Positions 35,751 through 45,164 of a stretch of 64,000 nucleotides of DNA are shown in pieces; the stretch's first letter is position 1; every line of letters begins with the position of its first letter. The notes under the pieces are model-generated. The model worked only from the letters and a program-made list of their open reading frames with translations. It ran no database searches and had not been told where the DNA came from. The stretch lies in assembly GCA_903939755.1 (NCBI GenBank), contig CAJAII010000036.1, positions 62,001 to 126,000 of the forward strand, written 5' to 3'. The position numbers and the translations under genes are program-made. The DNA is from an uncultured Flavobacteriales bacterium (GTDB lineage Bacteria; Bacteroidota; Bacteroidia; Flavobacteriales_D; Crocinitomicaceae).

Positions 35751-37337
35751 ATGAAATATTTCTTCCTTTTTTTAGCAACTTGTTTAGTTAAACTTTCTTC
35801 ATTTGGACAACTAACAGGTATCTATGGTTCTGATACCACAACATCCTTAGCGGCAAGAGATTATTTCAATGATTTTGCCTTTGATGCAAATGAAAATTGT
35901 TATGCCGTTGGTGGAACAGATAGAACACTAAGCATGGCTGGTGGAACGATTTATTATTATGGATTATGGATGAAAATAGATCCTTCGGGCAATGTGTTGC
36001 AGGCAATGAAATTGAACTTTGAGGAGATAAATAAGATAATTCCAACAAGCGATAATAATTTTATCATTATCGGAAGTGGTACAGGATTATTGTGCAATGG
36101 GGTTTGTAAAAAGGACATGTACATTGCTAAAATTTCTCCAAGTGGAACCATAATTTGGGGGCGCTCCTTTGGAAATGCTATAAATGATGGAAATGATATT
36201 GCGTTTGATATTCAACCTGATAATTTAGGCTTTTATATTGTTGCTGGGGAAGTGTATAATACCCAGTATAATCTAAAATCATTCATCTGTAAGTTGAATT
36301 TAAATGGAGACACCTTATGGACAAGGAGTTTTGGTTCAACAAGCGGCCAACAATTGATTCAAACATTAAGTGTACGGACCAATGGCGAAATTTATGTTGG
36401 TGGGACGGCATCGAATGGAAGCGGAATGATACTATCAAAATTAACAAGTAATGGGGATCTTTTATGGTCGAAATCGTATGCAAATTATGGTAGAATTTAT
36501 GGAATGTACGAGCAAGCCGATCAATCCTTAACGCTTGTAGCGAATAATCCGGTCAATAATTATTATGTATTGACGCTATTAAATGTAGATGGGGTAGGCG
36601 CAGTAAATTGGTCAAAACAACTAACCTTGGACCTTCCCGCGAGTGAAATATATGTGCGCTCTACCTATCAAGATGCTCAAAAAAATCTATATATCACAGG
36701 ATATCATTACAATAAAACTTCTTATACAGGAGATTGGCCCTTTCTTTTAAAAACAAACAACCTTGGAACAGTTTTATGGGCTAAATCATACGATGAGCAT
36801 TTTGGTACTGGGAAGAGTATCAAGGAACATCCAAGTTTGGGAATTGTTTGGGCCGGAGAACACATTAAGGCATATGGCAATGCGACTCAACCAGACGCTT
36901 GGCTTGTTCAAACAGGCACTGATGGATATTCGGATTGTTTTCAAACGATAGGCACCCTTTCACAAAATGTGGCACTTGTTCCGCTTACAAAATTTTATAC
37001 GCGAATGAGCAGCTATATCACGGCAACTCCAATGCCGAGTACAAGTCCTTTAATCGTGTATTCAGTTGATAAATGCATGCAAAACTCCTTGGAGATAACA
37101 GAACATACCACCTTTCAATTTATAAATTCGAATGCATCTTTGATTTTTAAAATTCAAGATGAAGAACTATTTGTTCGAGTTACAGATGGTCAAGGAAGGG
37201 AATTGGCAAATGTTGTATTGAACAATATTGAAAATACAATAAGTACTCAAAATTGGCATACAGGTGTTTATTTTTTAAGTATCTCATCTGCAACTAAAAG
37301 CACAACACAAGCAATCTATGTGCAAAGTTTTGATTAA
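35751..37337 (+). CDS. Secreted SBBP-like beta-propeller protein with T9SS-like C-terminus
   Basis: 528 residues with a signal peptide (ending SSFGQ) and repeats of the type GxxxLWSKSxxNxG and DGGF-like turns (NGDTLWTRSFGS, NGDLLWSKSYAN, LGTVLWAKSYDE), spaced about 50 residues, forming a beta-propeller. The C-terminal ~75 residues (VRVTDGQGREL, then WHTGVYFLSIS) resemble a T9SS type A signal, though the YPNP element is replaced by QFINSNAS and so is weaker. No enzyme motif was seen. It may share a transcript with the Lcl protein. Confidence 0.75.
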   Translation: MKYFFLFLATCLVKLSSFGQLTGIYGSDTTTSLAARDYFNDFAFDANENCYAVGGTDRTLSMAGGTIYYYGLWMKIDPSGNVLQAMKLNFEEINKIIPTSDNNFIIIGSGTGLLCNGVCKKDMYIAKISPSGTIIWGRSFGNAINDGNDIAFDIQPDNLGFYIVAGEVYNTQYNLKSFICKLNLNGDTLWTRSFGSTSGQQLIQTLSVRTNGEIYVGGTASNGSGMILSKLTSNGDLLWSKSYANYGRIYGMYEQADQSLTLVANNPVNNYYVLTLLNVDGVGAVNWSKQLTLDLPASEIYVRSTYQDAQKNLYITGYHYNKTSYTGDWPFLLKTNNLGTVLWAKSYDEHFGTGKSIKEHPSLGIVWAGEHIKAYGNATQPDAWLVQTGTDGYSDCFQTIGTLSQNVALVPLTKFYTRMSSYITATPMPSTSPLIVYSVDKCMQNSLEITEHTTFQFINSNASLIFKIQDEELFVRVTDGQGRELANVVLNNIENTISTQNWHTGVYFLSISSATKSTTQAIYVQSFD

Positions 37338-37518
37338 TTAGTGTTTTAAGCGTATGTCCTCTCTTCACTCCTGCACTTGCTCTGCTGCGGATATTTAGTT
37401 GATCGCCTAATCTTGATAATTGCTGCAAAAATCCAACATTTCAATTTTTTATTATCTTCACAAAAGTATTACAGAAGGTAAGTTGGATCTGCCACTTATT
37501 AATTTAAATTCTAGGTTT

Positions 37519-39393
37519 ATGAAATCACTGATTTTATCAATAATTGTATTTACTTACTTACCCGTATTTTGCCAATTTACTATTCCATCACCCATAATAA
37601 ATGTTGGGAATTATATAATCACTGATACCGTTTATATGGATCCTCAAGGCAGTGATGCTAACCTTGGGACATTTTCTTCTCCTTTACAAACATTTGCAGC
37701 CGCTGTTCAAATGTTGCCATGGGGAACGGCAGGAATTAATGGGGGGCATGCGTATGGCGTAATTATGTTGAAGCCAGGGTTTTATCAGACCACATCAGGA
37801 TTTCAGCAATATGCTAATAACTGGCAAAATAATGGGGTCTATAAAGATATTAGCGTCGAAGGAATAGGTAGCGTTATCATTGGTGGCACAGCGGCCAATT
37901 TGTCAACTGGGCACTTACTGCAGTTAAGCGGTGACCATATTTTTGTAAAAAATATCACATTACAATATTCTTCAGGAACTGGGCTTTTAATTTCAAGAGT
38001 AAATCCTCGTCAACGAAATATATTAATCGATAATGTGACGGTAGACCATGTTGGCTCCTTTTCCATGCTAAGCAAAGCAGTCGATACGATATCCATCATT
38101 AATTCAAAGTCCCTATATGCAAGTAGAATTGGGTTTGAAAACTCGACTTCTCCTTGCCAGTGGCCTAGTGGAATTAAATTGTTAGATAATTCAAATTGCA
38201 TTGTAAACAATTGTGAAGTAGCGTATACCCGTGGGGAAGGATTAAACTTTCAAAATAGCACCCTTTGCAATGCATACAACAATCAATTACATGATAATAG
38301 TTTGAATTTCTATGATGAAAATTCATCTAAAATAATGTTTCATAAAAATATGATCTATAATACCCCTAACATCGGATCGCAATATTGGCGTGGCTGTCTG
38401 GCTGATACATCTGCTATTTGGTCGGGAGATGGAATCTTAATTGCAAATGAAGGGTCATGTTCAACGGGATCAAATCCAGTATTTGAAAATTGTAGTACAA
38501 AATGTAGCTTACCAACTGCTTATTTCCCTAATGTCGATAGTATATTTATCTATAATAACATCGTACAGAAAGTAGGTTCAGGGGTTTCTTTTTGGGAGGG
38601 GGTAACAAATATTGTCGGATTTAATTGTATCAAAAATGTCTTTGTTTTTAACAACACGTTCATAGAAACAATGGGAATGCCTGGAGCTGGTAATATTGGA
38701 CATGTAAATTTTTACTTTCCAAGTTATAACCTTATTTCTAATAGCTTTTATGGAAGTATGGAAAACATACAAATTTTTAATAATATTTTCACCTTTGACA
38801 CATTGGCTTACGCTACTATGCAGCCATTAAAAAAAACGCTTAATGCCTTCCACCCAACACCTAATGCTATTTTCAGTTCCAATAATTTATGGATTAAATC
38901 TCATAGTTCATTGGGACTTGGGGATGAGGTGAGATCAACGATGCCCGTATCAACTTATTCATTATTGGACTCTGTCTATTCGATTACTCCGTGTTCTGAT
39001 CATATGTATTGGGTAAAGTCAGTTCCCGCATCATTCCCTTTTTTAACTATTGATTATTTAGGGCAACCTAGAACTAGTCCAACAACCAATGTTGGTGCTA
39101 TTGAATATAAGCTTAATTGCTCCAATCTTGGACTCAACGATTTTGCTACGACCATTGAGAAACCGCTCTTATTTCCTAATCCTTGCGTTAGTTGTAGTAG
39201 CGTTAGGATTTCTAATTTACCAGAAGATAAAGTTGTATCGTATGTCGTATATAATTCCTTGGGCTTGGAGATTTTGACCGGCGTACTAAAATACAATTCA
39301 ATAGAAACAAATCTATTGCCCTCAGGTATTTATTATGTGCAATTGAGGGGAGAAAGTAAATCGCCCTTTCAAAAGTTAATTATTCAAAAATAA
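37519..39393 (+). CDS. Secreted right-handed beta-helix protein with T9SS type A domain
   Basis: 624 residues from the ATG at 37519 (MKSLILSIIVFTYL), which gives a proper signal peptide; an earlier in-frame ATG at 37420 would place 33 polar residues before it. DUF1565-like opening YMDPQGSDANLGTFSSPLQTF, then repeated short strands (VKNITLQYSS, ILIDNVTVDH, IFIYNNIVQKV, VFNNTFIETM) of a parallel beta-helix as in pectate-lyase-like folds. The C-terminus LFPNPCVSCSSVRI and PSGIYYVQL is a type A signal. Substrate unknown; probably a surface polysaccharide-binding protein or lyase. Confidence 0.8.
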   Translation: MKSLILSIIVFTYLPVFCQFTIPSPIINVGNYIITDTVYMDPQGSDANLGTFSSPLQTFAAAVQMLPWGTAGINGGHAYGVIMLKPGFYQTTSGFQQYANNWQNNGVYKDISVEGIGSVIIGGTAANLSTGHLLQLSGDHIFVKNITLQYSSGTGLLISRVNPRQRNILIDNVTVDHVGSFSMLSKAVDTISIINSKSLYASRIGFENSTSPCQWPSGIKLLDNSNCIVNNCEVAYTRGEGLNFQNSTLCNAYNNQLHDNSLNFYDENSSKIMFHKNMIYNTPNIGSQYWRGCLADTSAIWSGDGILIANEGSCSTGSNPVFENCSTKCSLPTAYFPNVDSIFIYNNIVQKVGSGVSFWEGVTNIVGFNCIKNVFVFNNTFIETMGMPGAGNIGHVNFYFPSYNLISNSFYGSMENIQIFNNIFTFDTLAYATMQPLKKTLNAFHPTPNAIFSSNNLWIKSHSSLGLGDEVRSTMPVSTYSLLDSVYSITPCSDHMYWVKSVPASFPFLTIDYLGQPRTSPTTNVGAIEYKLNCSNLGLNDFATTIEKPLLFPNPCVSCSSVRISNLPEDKVVSYVVYNSLGLEILTGVLKYNSIETNLLPSGIYYVQLRGESKSPFQKLIIQK

Positions 39394-39463
39394 TTTTGTG
39401 TTTGTTTACTGGTAGTGGCTCCACATTATTGGTTATGTTGCGGAACAGAGAATAATATTCCTT

Positions 39464-40030
39464 TTAATAAGTACTAAACAACATCATTACTCCTTCTAAA
39501 AGATCAAGTGAGGCTTTTAAGATAAATAGGTAATAAATCGGAAGCATTTCTTTTCTAAGGTAGAGATAGATTACCAAAACGCTGAAGGGTAGGTATGCTA
39601 GAAAAGCAATCATTGGAATTTGACTGGCAACTAGCAGTCCTAAAAGAAGGGAAAAGATAATCCATTCCTGCATTTTTTTCGGACGAATCAGCGCACCAAA
39701 AAAGACGATTAATAGGAGAAGTTGTACTAACTTAAATACATCTGGCCAAATGGAAGCTTGGAAAATTTCTAAGTCTTGACCATTAATGAATATTTCCAAC
39801 ACGAATGGTTTTGAGGCAATAGCAAAAAGTAGAGCGCTGAGAAACAATCCTAAAACAAGGCGTTTTTTTCGGTTGTCAGCCCAGAAAAGAAAGCGTAAAC
39901 CGACGATAAAAACAATGGAATCAAATAAGGGGAATGGCAGCACAAGGAAGCCTTTTTCTATCAAGATGATTATGCCATACAAAAGTATCGTAAGTAAACT
40001 TAGAAATACAATTCTGGCTTCTCGTCCCAT
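39464..40030 (-). CDS. Polytopic membrane protein of unknown function
   Basis: 188 residues with about six hydrophobic segments (ARIVFLSLLTILLYGIIIL, FPLFDSIVFIVGLRFLF, LVLGLFLSALLFAIA, FKLVQLLLLIVFFGALI, WIIFSLLLGLLVAS, FLAYLPFSVLVIYLYL). No family was recognised. The TAA of map abuts its ATG with no intervening base, so it is coupled to map. No charged binding motifs in the membrane spans suggest a substrate. Confidence 0.65.
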   Translation of the reverse strand: MGREARIVFLSLLTILLYGIIILIEKGFLVLPFPLFDSIVFIVGLRFLFWADNRKKRLVLGLFLSALLFAIASKPFVLEIFINGQDLEIFQASIWPDVFKLVQLLLLIVFFGALIRPKKMQEWIIFSLLLGLLVASQIPMIAFLAYLPFSVLVIYLYLRKEMLPIYYLFILKASLDLLEGVMMLFSTY

Positions 40031-40825
40031 TTATTTACCTAATTGTTCGTAGATAAAATCAAAAGTGGATAGTATGATTGGTTGACCTTCAACCACAGCA
40101 ATATTATGTTCAAAATGTGCACTTGGCTTCCCATCAGCTGTAACAATGGTCCATTGATCCTCTAATGTTTTCACCTTTTCTGTACCCATATTAATCATTG
40201 GTTCAATGGCAATGGTTAATCCATTTTGAATACGCTTTCCTCTTCCACGTCTTCCATAATTAGGAACTTGTGGCTCTTCATGTAATGCCTTGCCAAGTCC
40301 ATGGCCAACTAGATCGCGCACCACGCCATAACCATGTGCTTCCGCGTGCTGTTGAATGGCAAAACCAATATCTTCCATTCTATTTGCTGTTGTACACTGC
40401 TCAATTCCTAAATACAAGCATTCTTTTGTTACGTCAAGTAATTTCTTTATTTCTGGCGCGACTTCTCCTATTTCAAAGGTGTAAGCGTGATCTCCATAAT
40501 ATCCTTTGTATATTGATCCACAATCAACCGAAACTACATCGCCGTCTTCAAAAGGACGGTCAGTAGGTAATCCGTGCACTACTTGTTCATTTACAGAAAT
40601 TAGTAAAGTACTTGGACATCCATATAAACCTAAAAATCCCGGGATGGCATTTTGCGATCGAATGTAAGCTTCCGCCATTTTATCTAAACTCCTTGGAGTG
40701 GTTCCCGCATGCATGTGCTTGGTAATAAGCCCTAAAGTTCTGCTCACAATCTGTGCTGCTTCACGCATGATGTTTATCTCATCAAGGGTCTTGTATTTGA
40801 TCGAATTATTAGCTAAAAATGACAT
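40031..40825 (-). CDS. map: Methionine aminopeptidase, type I
   Basis: 264 residues. The pita-bread metal site is complete: Asp101 (VDCGS), Asp112 (GDHAYTF), His175 (VGHGLGK), Glu208 (IEPMINMG) and Glu239 (HFEHNIAV), plus substrate His84 (VVHGLP). It removes the initiator methionine from nascent proteins in the cytoplasm and is usually essential. The -7 box is 5 nt from its ATG. It heads a two-gene unit with the membrane protein that starts directly after its stop. Confidence 0.96.
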   Translation of the reverse strand: MSFLANNSIKYKTLDEINIMREAAQIVSRTLGLITKHMHAGTTPRSLDKMAEAYIRSQNAIPGFLGLYGCPSTLLISVNEQVVHGLPTDRPFEDGDVVSVDCGSIYKGYYGDHAYTFEIGEVAPEIKKLLDVTKECLYLGIEQCTTANRMEDIGFAIQQHAEAHGYGVVRDLVGHGLGKALHEEPQVPNYGRRGRGKRIQNGLTIAIEPMINMGTEKVKTLEDQWTIVTADGKPSAHFEHNIAVVEGQPIILSTFDFIYEQLGK

Positions 40826-40830
40826 AGTTG

Positions 40831-40838
40831 CAAAGGTA
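40831..40838 (-). promoter_or_regulatory. -7 promoter element 5 nt from the map ATG
   Basis: TACCTTTG on the minus strand matches TAnnTTTG; CAACT separates it from the ATG at 40825. Confidence 0.55.
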
Positions 40839-40844
40839 ATGAAA

Positions 40845-41894
40845 CTAATCGTATCCTAGATTATGTAGCCAATCCATCGTGTTCAAGTTGTCTGCATAAT
40901 CATCGATTTGAGGTTGTTGAGAACTCCCGAAAGGTTGATAATCATTTCCTATGATGCATTGGATTTCTTCCTTATGAATTTCGAGGTAGCTTGTTATTTC
41001 TACAGGATCTTCGTAATAATGATAATAAATCATGCCGATAGGTGCATGCAGCGCTTCACTTTCTTTTAATAATACAAAATTGTTGTCAAGAAAAACTTCT
41101 AAATTCATTAAATGAATCGTTTTATGATAGTCGTAATTGTTTCCGTATTTTTTGTTGTTTATCACATCTGAATAGGAAATAATTTGTTCAAAGAAGGTAG
41201 TTAATAAAAAACCTTTTGGGAGTAGTAAATGACTTACATTCCTGCAACCTCGTCCGAAATATAAAAATATATCTTCACCGAGTGCGCATAGTTCTTCGTT
41301 TGTTTCTTTACCAGTAAGTATGGCGACGGAACTTCTATTTCCTCTAAAAATGTGTGGAACTTTTGAAAAGTAAGACTGAAAATGTAGGAGGGATGCACTT
41401 CCTCCGGTAGCAATTACAGCGTCAAAGGAAGCTAATTTACCATCGGCTAATTGGATTTTATTTTCAAATCGTGGATCAATATCAAGCAATGCATCACGGA
41501 TAAAATGAAAAAGCCGATTGTCCTCAGAACTTAATTTTACCTGGATTTGAAAACCTGCAAAAAGCACACAGAGAAAATCATGAAATCCAACCAATGGGAT
41601 GTTTCCTGCCATTATTACAGCAATGGTTTTATCCCTTTCAGCACTAGGGTAGTTGCTTAGCCATTGCTCCAGCTTTTTTTCGTTTAGCCAACTCGCTAGG
41701 TTGCGGAGAGAAAGACGTACTAACTCTTCTGAATACCATCCGTTATGAAAAATTTCTCTTTGAATGGCCAAATTAAAGCGCTCGTAACTTGTCTGATCAC
41801 AGGGCAGGCTTGCTAAATGCGGCTTATTTTCCCCTAACGCTGTCATCAATTCACCCAATCGGGTAAAACTCTTAATCAATTCATATTGGTTCAT
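40845..41894 (-). CDS. Acyl-CoA reductase (LuxC-like)
   Basis: 349 residues. AVIMAGNIPLVGFHDFLCVL and VIATGGSASLLHFQSYF and GRGCRNVSHLLLPKGF (with the candidate catalytic Cys) match the LuxC acyl-CoA/fatty-acid reductase family, related to aldehyde dehydrogenases. LuxC reduces an acyl thioester to an aldehyde with NADPH. No luxD or luxE partner is present, so the role is not bioluminescence; fatty-acid or alkane-related metabolism is possible. It is divergent from the ferredoxin gene, with which similar reductases are often neighbours in this phylum. Confidence 0.85.
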   Translation of the reverse strand: MNQYELIKSFTRLGELMTALGENKPHLASLPCDQTSYERFNLAIQREIFHNGWYSEELVRLSLRNLASWLNEKKLEQWLSNYPSAERDKTIAVIMAGNIPLVGFHDFLCVLFAGFQIQVKLSSEDNRLFHFIRDALLDIDPRFENKIQLADGKLASFDAVIATGGSASLLHFQSYFSKVPHIFRGNRSSVAILTGKETNEELCALGEDIFLYFGRGCRNVSHLLLPKGFLLTTFFEQIISYSDVINNKKYGNNYDYHKTIHLMNLEVFLDNNFVLLKESEALHAPIGMIYYHYYEDPVEITSYLEIHKEEIQCIIGNDYQPFGSSQQPQIDDYADNLNTMDWLHNLGYD

Positions 41895-41953
41895 GTGGTA
41901 AAGTTAATCTCTTTTTTCCATGTACTTCAAACGGCAGTTTCGTATAAGCTCCT

Positions 41954-41961
41954 TATATTTG
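41954..41961 (+). promoter_or_regulatory. -7 promoter element for the ferredoxin gene
   Basis: TATATTTG matches TAnnTTTG, 15 nt before the ATG at 41977. Confidence 0.55.
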
Positions 41962-41976
41962 TAAAAAAAAGTAAAA

Positions 41977-42324
41977 ATGGCAATTACGATTACAGATGAG
42001 TGCATAAATTGCGGGGCTTGTGAACCAGAATGCCCAAACAATGCAATTTATGAAGGAGGAGCCGAGTGGAAATATGCTGATGGTACTTCTCTTAAAGGAA
42101 TACTTACTACTTTAGATGGAAATACTGTTGACGCTGATACGGCATTTGCGCCAGTTAATATGGATGTATATTATATTACGCATGACAAGTGTACAGAATG
42201 TGTTGGATTTCATGATGAACCTCAATGTGCTGCTGTTTGTCCTGTTGATTGTTGTGTGGATGATCCAGACTATCGTGAGTCAGAAGATGAATTGTTGGCC
42301 AAAAAGAATTTCATGCATGTTTAA
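41977..42324 (+). CDS. 4Fe-4S dicluster ferredoxin
   Basis: 115 residues. The first cluster motif is C9-x2-C12-x2-C15-x3-C19 ([12 protein letters not shown]); the second is C72-x2-C75 with C84, C88 and further Cys92 and Cys93 ([22 protein letters not shown]), with the longer spacing typical of the bacterial-type ferredoxin of this phylum. It is a small soluble electron carrier. It could serve the divergent LuxC-like reductase or other enzymes; that link is inferred from position only. It precedes the membrane hydrolase by 11 nt. Confidence 0.93.
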   Translation: MAITITDECINCGACEPECPNNAIYEGGAEWKYADGTSLKGILTTLDGNTVDADTAFAPVNMDVYYITHDKCTECVGFHDEPQCAAVCPVDCCVDDPDYRESEDELLAKKNFMHV

Positions 42325-42334
42325 ATTCTTCTAG

Positions 42335-44596
42335 ATGAAATTTTTACTAACCTTTTGTTTAGTTCTTTTTTCATTTTTAGGAAGTTTTCTATTTGGTCAA
42401 GATCCTGATTCCATCTTATTTTCGAATAGTAATTTTAAACGAGTTACGGTAAATATTCATTTTGTCTCCACGCTAAAAAATCAATTGGTTTCCAATCAAG
42501 TTGCCAAAGAAGTATCGGAAGTTTTTAAGAATGCCAAGATTGATATTCGCTTCTTAAGGTACAATTTCGCTGACAAAAACACCCCTGAAATATTTACTTC
42601 CCCGCTTGCAAACTCTTACAGTTATACACGTCAGATGCGTACTTGTCGAGACCTCTTTTTTAAGGATAAGCACGAGAAAAATGACAATGATTATTATATT
42701 TTTCTTGTCGGGGACTTTTCGGATAAAAGCACACTTGGATTTGCTATTCCCAACAAACATGTTTCCTTTATTAAATATAGCGAATTACCAAATTTCAGCA
42801 AATCCATTTCCTCTTGTCTAATGAAAGCTAGAGGCGTTTCTATTTTATCGGATTCATCAGCATTAGCGGTCCAAAATATAAATAAATTATTGACGTGGAA
42901 AGAATGCTTAGAATTGAGACAATCAACCTCATTTTTTAAAATTTTGGATGATTATGAATTTGTGAATTCCAATAATGGACTTGTCGCCTATTATTTATGG
43001 AATGAAGATAGAAATGGGAACATCATATTAGCGAAAGATGGCGATTATATTACTAGTATTACAAGGCCATTTAAACGTAATTATACGATCGTTCATCTTA
43101 AAATTGTCAATCCACTTTTCTGGCAATTATACAGCAATTCCTATTTTGTGATAAGTCCAATGCATCTATTAGTGCTAATCCTTGTCTTGATTTTATTGCT
43201 TTATTTGAGAAAAAAAGTGAATGCTCGGATCCTAAAAAGTAGCTGGTATAAAAGATGGCTTTTTAGAATTTTTAAATTCATAATGGTTTTTGTATCCATT
43301 GCGATTATTGGTAGTGCTTTCTATTTCGTGAATAAGTATTATACGTATCATTTCCTTGAAAATCATCAATTTGACATGTTTAAGAATTATTCATCTAAAA
43401 AGGTGCTTCTTGGCTTAGGCTCTCATCCAGATTTAATCAAAAAGAATCAAGGTAAAAATGTCTCGGAAATACTTATTTGTAAAAAAGGTAATTGGGCCTC
43501 TCGAAAAGTGAAAGCTGTTTTGTATTTTGATATACAAGAAAACAAGAAAGGAAAGGCCTCTATGGTATTCAAGAAATCTACCAATCAACTAATCATAAAA
43601 GGCAGGAATTATCCTACATTTAATCATTATTTTGTCTTTACACGTAGGTCCGTTGCTGGTTCAATCATTTCTCAGACGATTTATGATTTTAAGGGTAAAG
43701 TCATTGAGCCAACATTTTTTGCTAAGAATCCCAGTAAACGGATTCTGTTGTTTGTTAATGGTTACCGGCCTGTATCTACTTCGAGTGATCTAGAGAAAAC
43801 GTTTAGTGCCATCCAAGCGAAAGGACTAGAAATACCAGCATCTAGCCATTATATTTATGACAATGACCGTTTTGCGTATTGGTCACCATGGAAAAATTTT
43901 AATGTTTTATTTGAAAATAGAATCCAAGCGGACAATGTTTATTATGCGGATGGGCACCATTCGATTTCCACGTCAAATTACGGTACACTAATTAACTTTT
44001 CGAATGCAATGGCTTTTTATCCGAAGCCTTGTAAGAATTTAAGCGCGCATCATTGTTACCAGGCTGCGAATTTCAGCAATACTATGGTGAATAGTTTAAA
44101 TATGTTGCCTACGATCCCTAATATTGAAGGGTTTAACATTCGTCGGAAAAACGGGCGAATGGCTGGAGTAAATTTATTGCAGTTGTTAAATGATATTCCG
44201 AACAGATCGAATAATGATACAATTTATATAGTGGCTCATAGTATGGGATATGCCTATGCATTGGGGATAATAGAGGTGCTGAGTAAAAATATTAAATTTG
44301 GCGGCTTTTATATTTTCGCGCCCGAAAATGCTTCATCAGGAAGGGTAGACAGTAAGCAATGGGATGAAGTTTGGCAATACGGATCCAACCTCACAAATCT
44401 GCCAAAAGATGCTCCATGTTTACAGGATGGTATTGCTCCTCAATTTAACGTGAAAGGGCTTTCTCCAACTAATATCATTCATTTCCCTAGTGAATTAGAT
44501 AAATTCAGGGGATTTTCAGCGAGTCATTTTATTGGAAACTTTACATGGATCTTTGATATTCCTCGTGGTCAATCTGGTGCAGTAAAAGGAAACTAG
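42335..44596 (+). CDS. Membrane protein with degenerate N-terminal domain and C-terminal alpha/beta hydrolase
   Basis: 753 residues. Signal peptide 1-20, an extracytoplasmic N-terminal part (about 30-260), two membrane helices (about 276-291 and 313-332), then a C-terminal domain of about 400 residues. The latter has RILLFVNGYRPVS (oxyanion-hole-like), the nucleophile elbow VAHSMGYA (Ser636) and a late His731 (FSASHFIG), a lipase-like alpha/beta hydrolase. The N-terminal part (VNIHFVST, NDNDYYIFLVGD, AIPNKHVSFI) vaguely resembles a metalloprotease but has no HExxH. Domain pairing not recognised. It follows ferredoxin by 11 nt; shared transcription is likely. Confidence 0.65.
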   Translation: MKFLLTFCLVLFSFLGSFLFGQDPDSILFSNSNFKRVTVNIHFVSTLKNQLVSNQVAKEVSEVFKNAKIDIRFLRYNFADKNTPEIFTSPLANSYSYTRQMRTCRDLFFKDKHEKNDNDYYIFLVGDFSDKSTLGFAIPNKHVSFIKYSELPNFSKSISSCLMKARGVSILSDSSALAVQNINKLLTWKECLELRQSTSFFKILDDYEFVNSNNGLVAYYLWNEDRNGNIILAKDGDYITSITRPFKRNYTIVHLKIVNPLFWQLYSNSYFVISPMHLLVLILVLILLLYLRKKVNARILKSSWYKRWLFRIFKFIMVFVSIAIIGSAFYFVNKYYTYHFLENHQFDMFKNYSSKKVLLGLGSHPDLIKKNQGKNVSEILICKKGNWASRKVKAVLYFDIQENKKGKASMVFKKSTNQLIIKGRNYPTFNHYFVFTRRSVAGSIISQTIYDFKGKVIEPTFFAKNPSKRILLFVNGYRPVSTSSDLEKTFSAIQAKGLEIPASSHYIYDNDRFAYWSPWKNFNVLFENRIQADNVYYADGHHSISTSNYGTLINFSNAMAFYPKPCKNLSAHHCYQAANFSNTMVNSLNMLPTIPNIEGFNIRRKNGRMAGVNLLQLLNDIPNRSNNDTIYIVAHSMGYAYALGIIEVLSKNIKFGGFYIFAPENASSGRVDSKQWDEVWQYGSNLTNLPKDAPCLQDGIAPQFNVKGLSPTNIIHFPSELDKFRGFSASHFIGNFTWIFDIPRGQSGAVKGN

Positions 44597-44601
44597 CTGG
44601 T

Positions 44602-45123
44602 TTAAAATGGAGTAGCTTTTGATAATTGTATTTCGATAAAAGAGGCACCAACTCCTCGAGGCGAATAGTTGGCATCGTGAAGACTAAAGCCTTCTTTTGA
44701 TTGAATGAGGAATCTTATTTCTTGAATTAATTTACCTTCTCCAACCCCATGAATAACGATAAACCGATTGGTCTTTTTTTGAATCATTTGGTTGGTAAAG
44801 CGTTTGAAGGTGTCTATTTGCAACAAAAATTTATCATGAGCACTTAACAAGGAATCTGTTTCAATAAGATGTTCAATGTGTAAATCAATTTGAGGCAGTT
44901 GACCCTTATTATCTTTAACTGTTTTTTGCTGAAGATCAAACTCTTTTTTAGGAATATTTCCATGCAAAGGAATCTCTTGTCTTTTGACCAATTCACTTCT
45001 TAGGACCTTGCGTTCAAATGAAAATTCATCGCGAACAATAGCTATATTCGTTTGAATTTCAAGAATAATGAAGATCCCGCTTTCTTTTAATAGAGATACT
45101 TTTTCGCCAATTTCGAATAACAT
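44602..45123 (-). CDS. DUF2027/Smr domain protein
   Basis: 173 residues from the ATG at 45123 (MLFEIGEKVSLL). The N-terminal ~70 residues form a small beta-domain as in DUF2027, followed by a linker. The C-terminal Smr domain has IDLHIEHLIE and FIVIHGVGEGKLIQEIRFLI, with the DxH and HGxG motifs of MutS2-like Smr nuclease domains. Smr domains cut branched DNA or RNA, including stalled mRNAs. Its -7 box is 3 nt from the ATG, and the ATG begins where an upstream TTG inside the box would be misread. Confidence 0.82.
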   Translation of the reverse strand: MLFEIGEKVSLLKESGIFIILEIQTNIAIVRDEFSFERKVLRSELVKRQEIPLHGNIPKKEFDLQQKTVKDNKGQLPQIDLHIEHLIETDSLLSAHDKFLLQIDTFKRFTNQMIQKKTNRFIVIHGVGEGKLIQEIRFLIQSKEGFSLHDANYSPRGVGASFIEIQLSKATPF

Positions 45124-45126
45124 AGG

Positions 45127-45134
45127 CAAATTTA
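45127..45134 (-). promoter_or_regulatory. -7 promoter element 3 nt from the DUF2027/Smr ATG
   Basis: TAAATTTG on the minus strand matches TAnnTTTG; CCT separates it from the ATG at 45123. Confidence 0.5.
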
Positions 45135-45164
45135 ACGAATGAATTTATTCGGTGGGAGTTTTTC

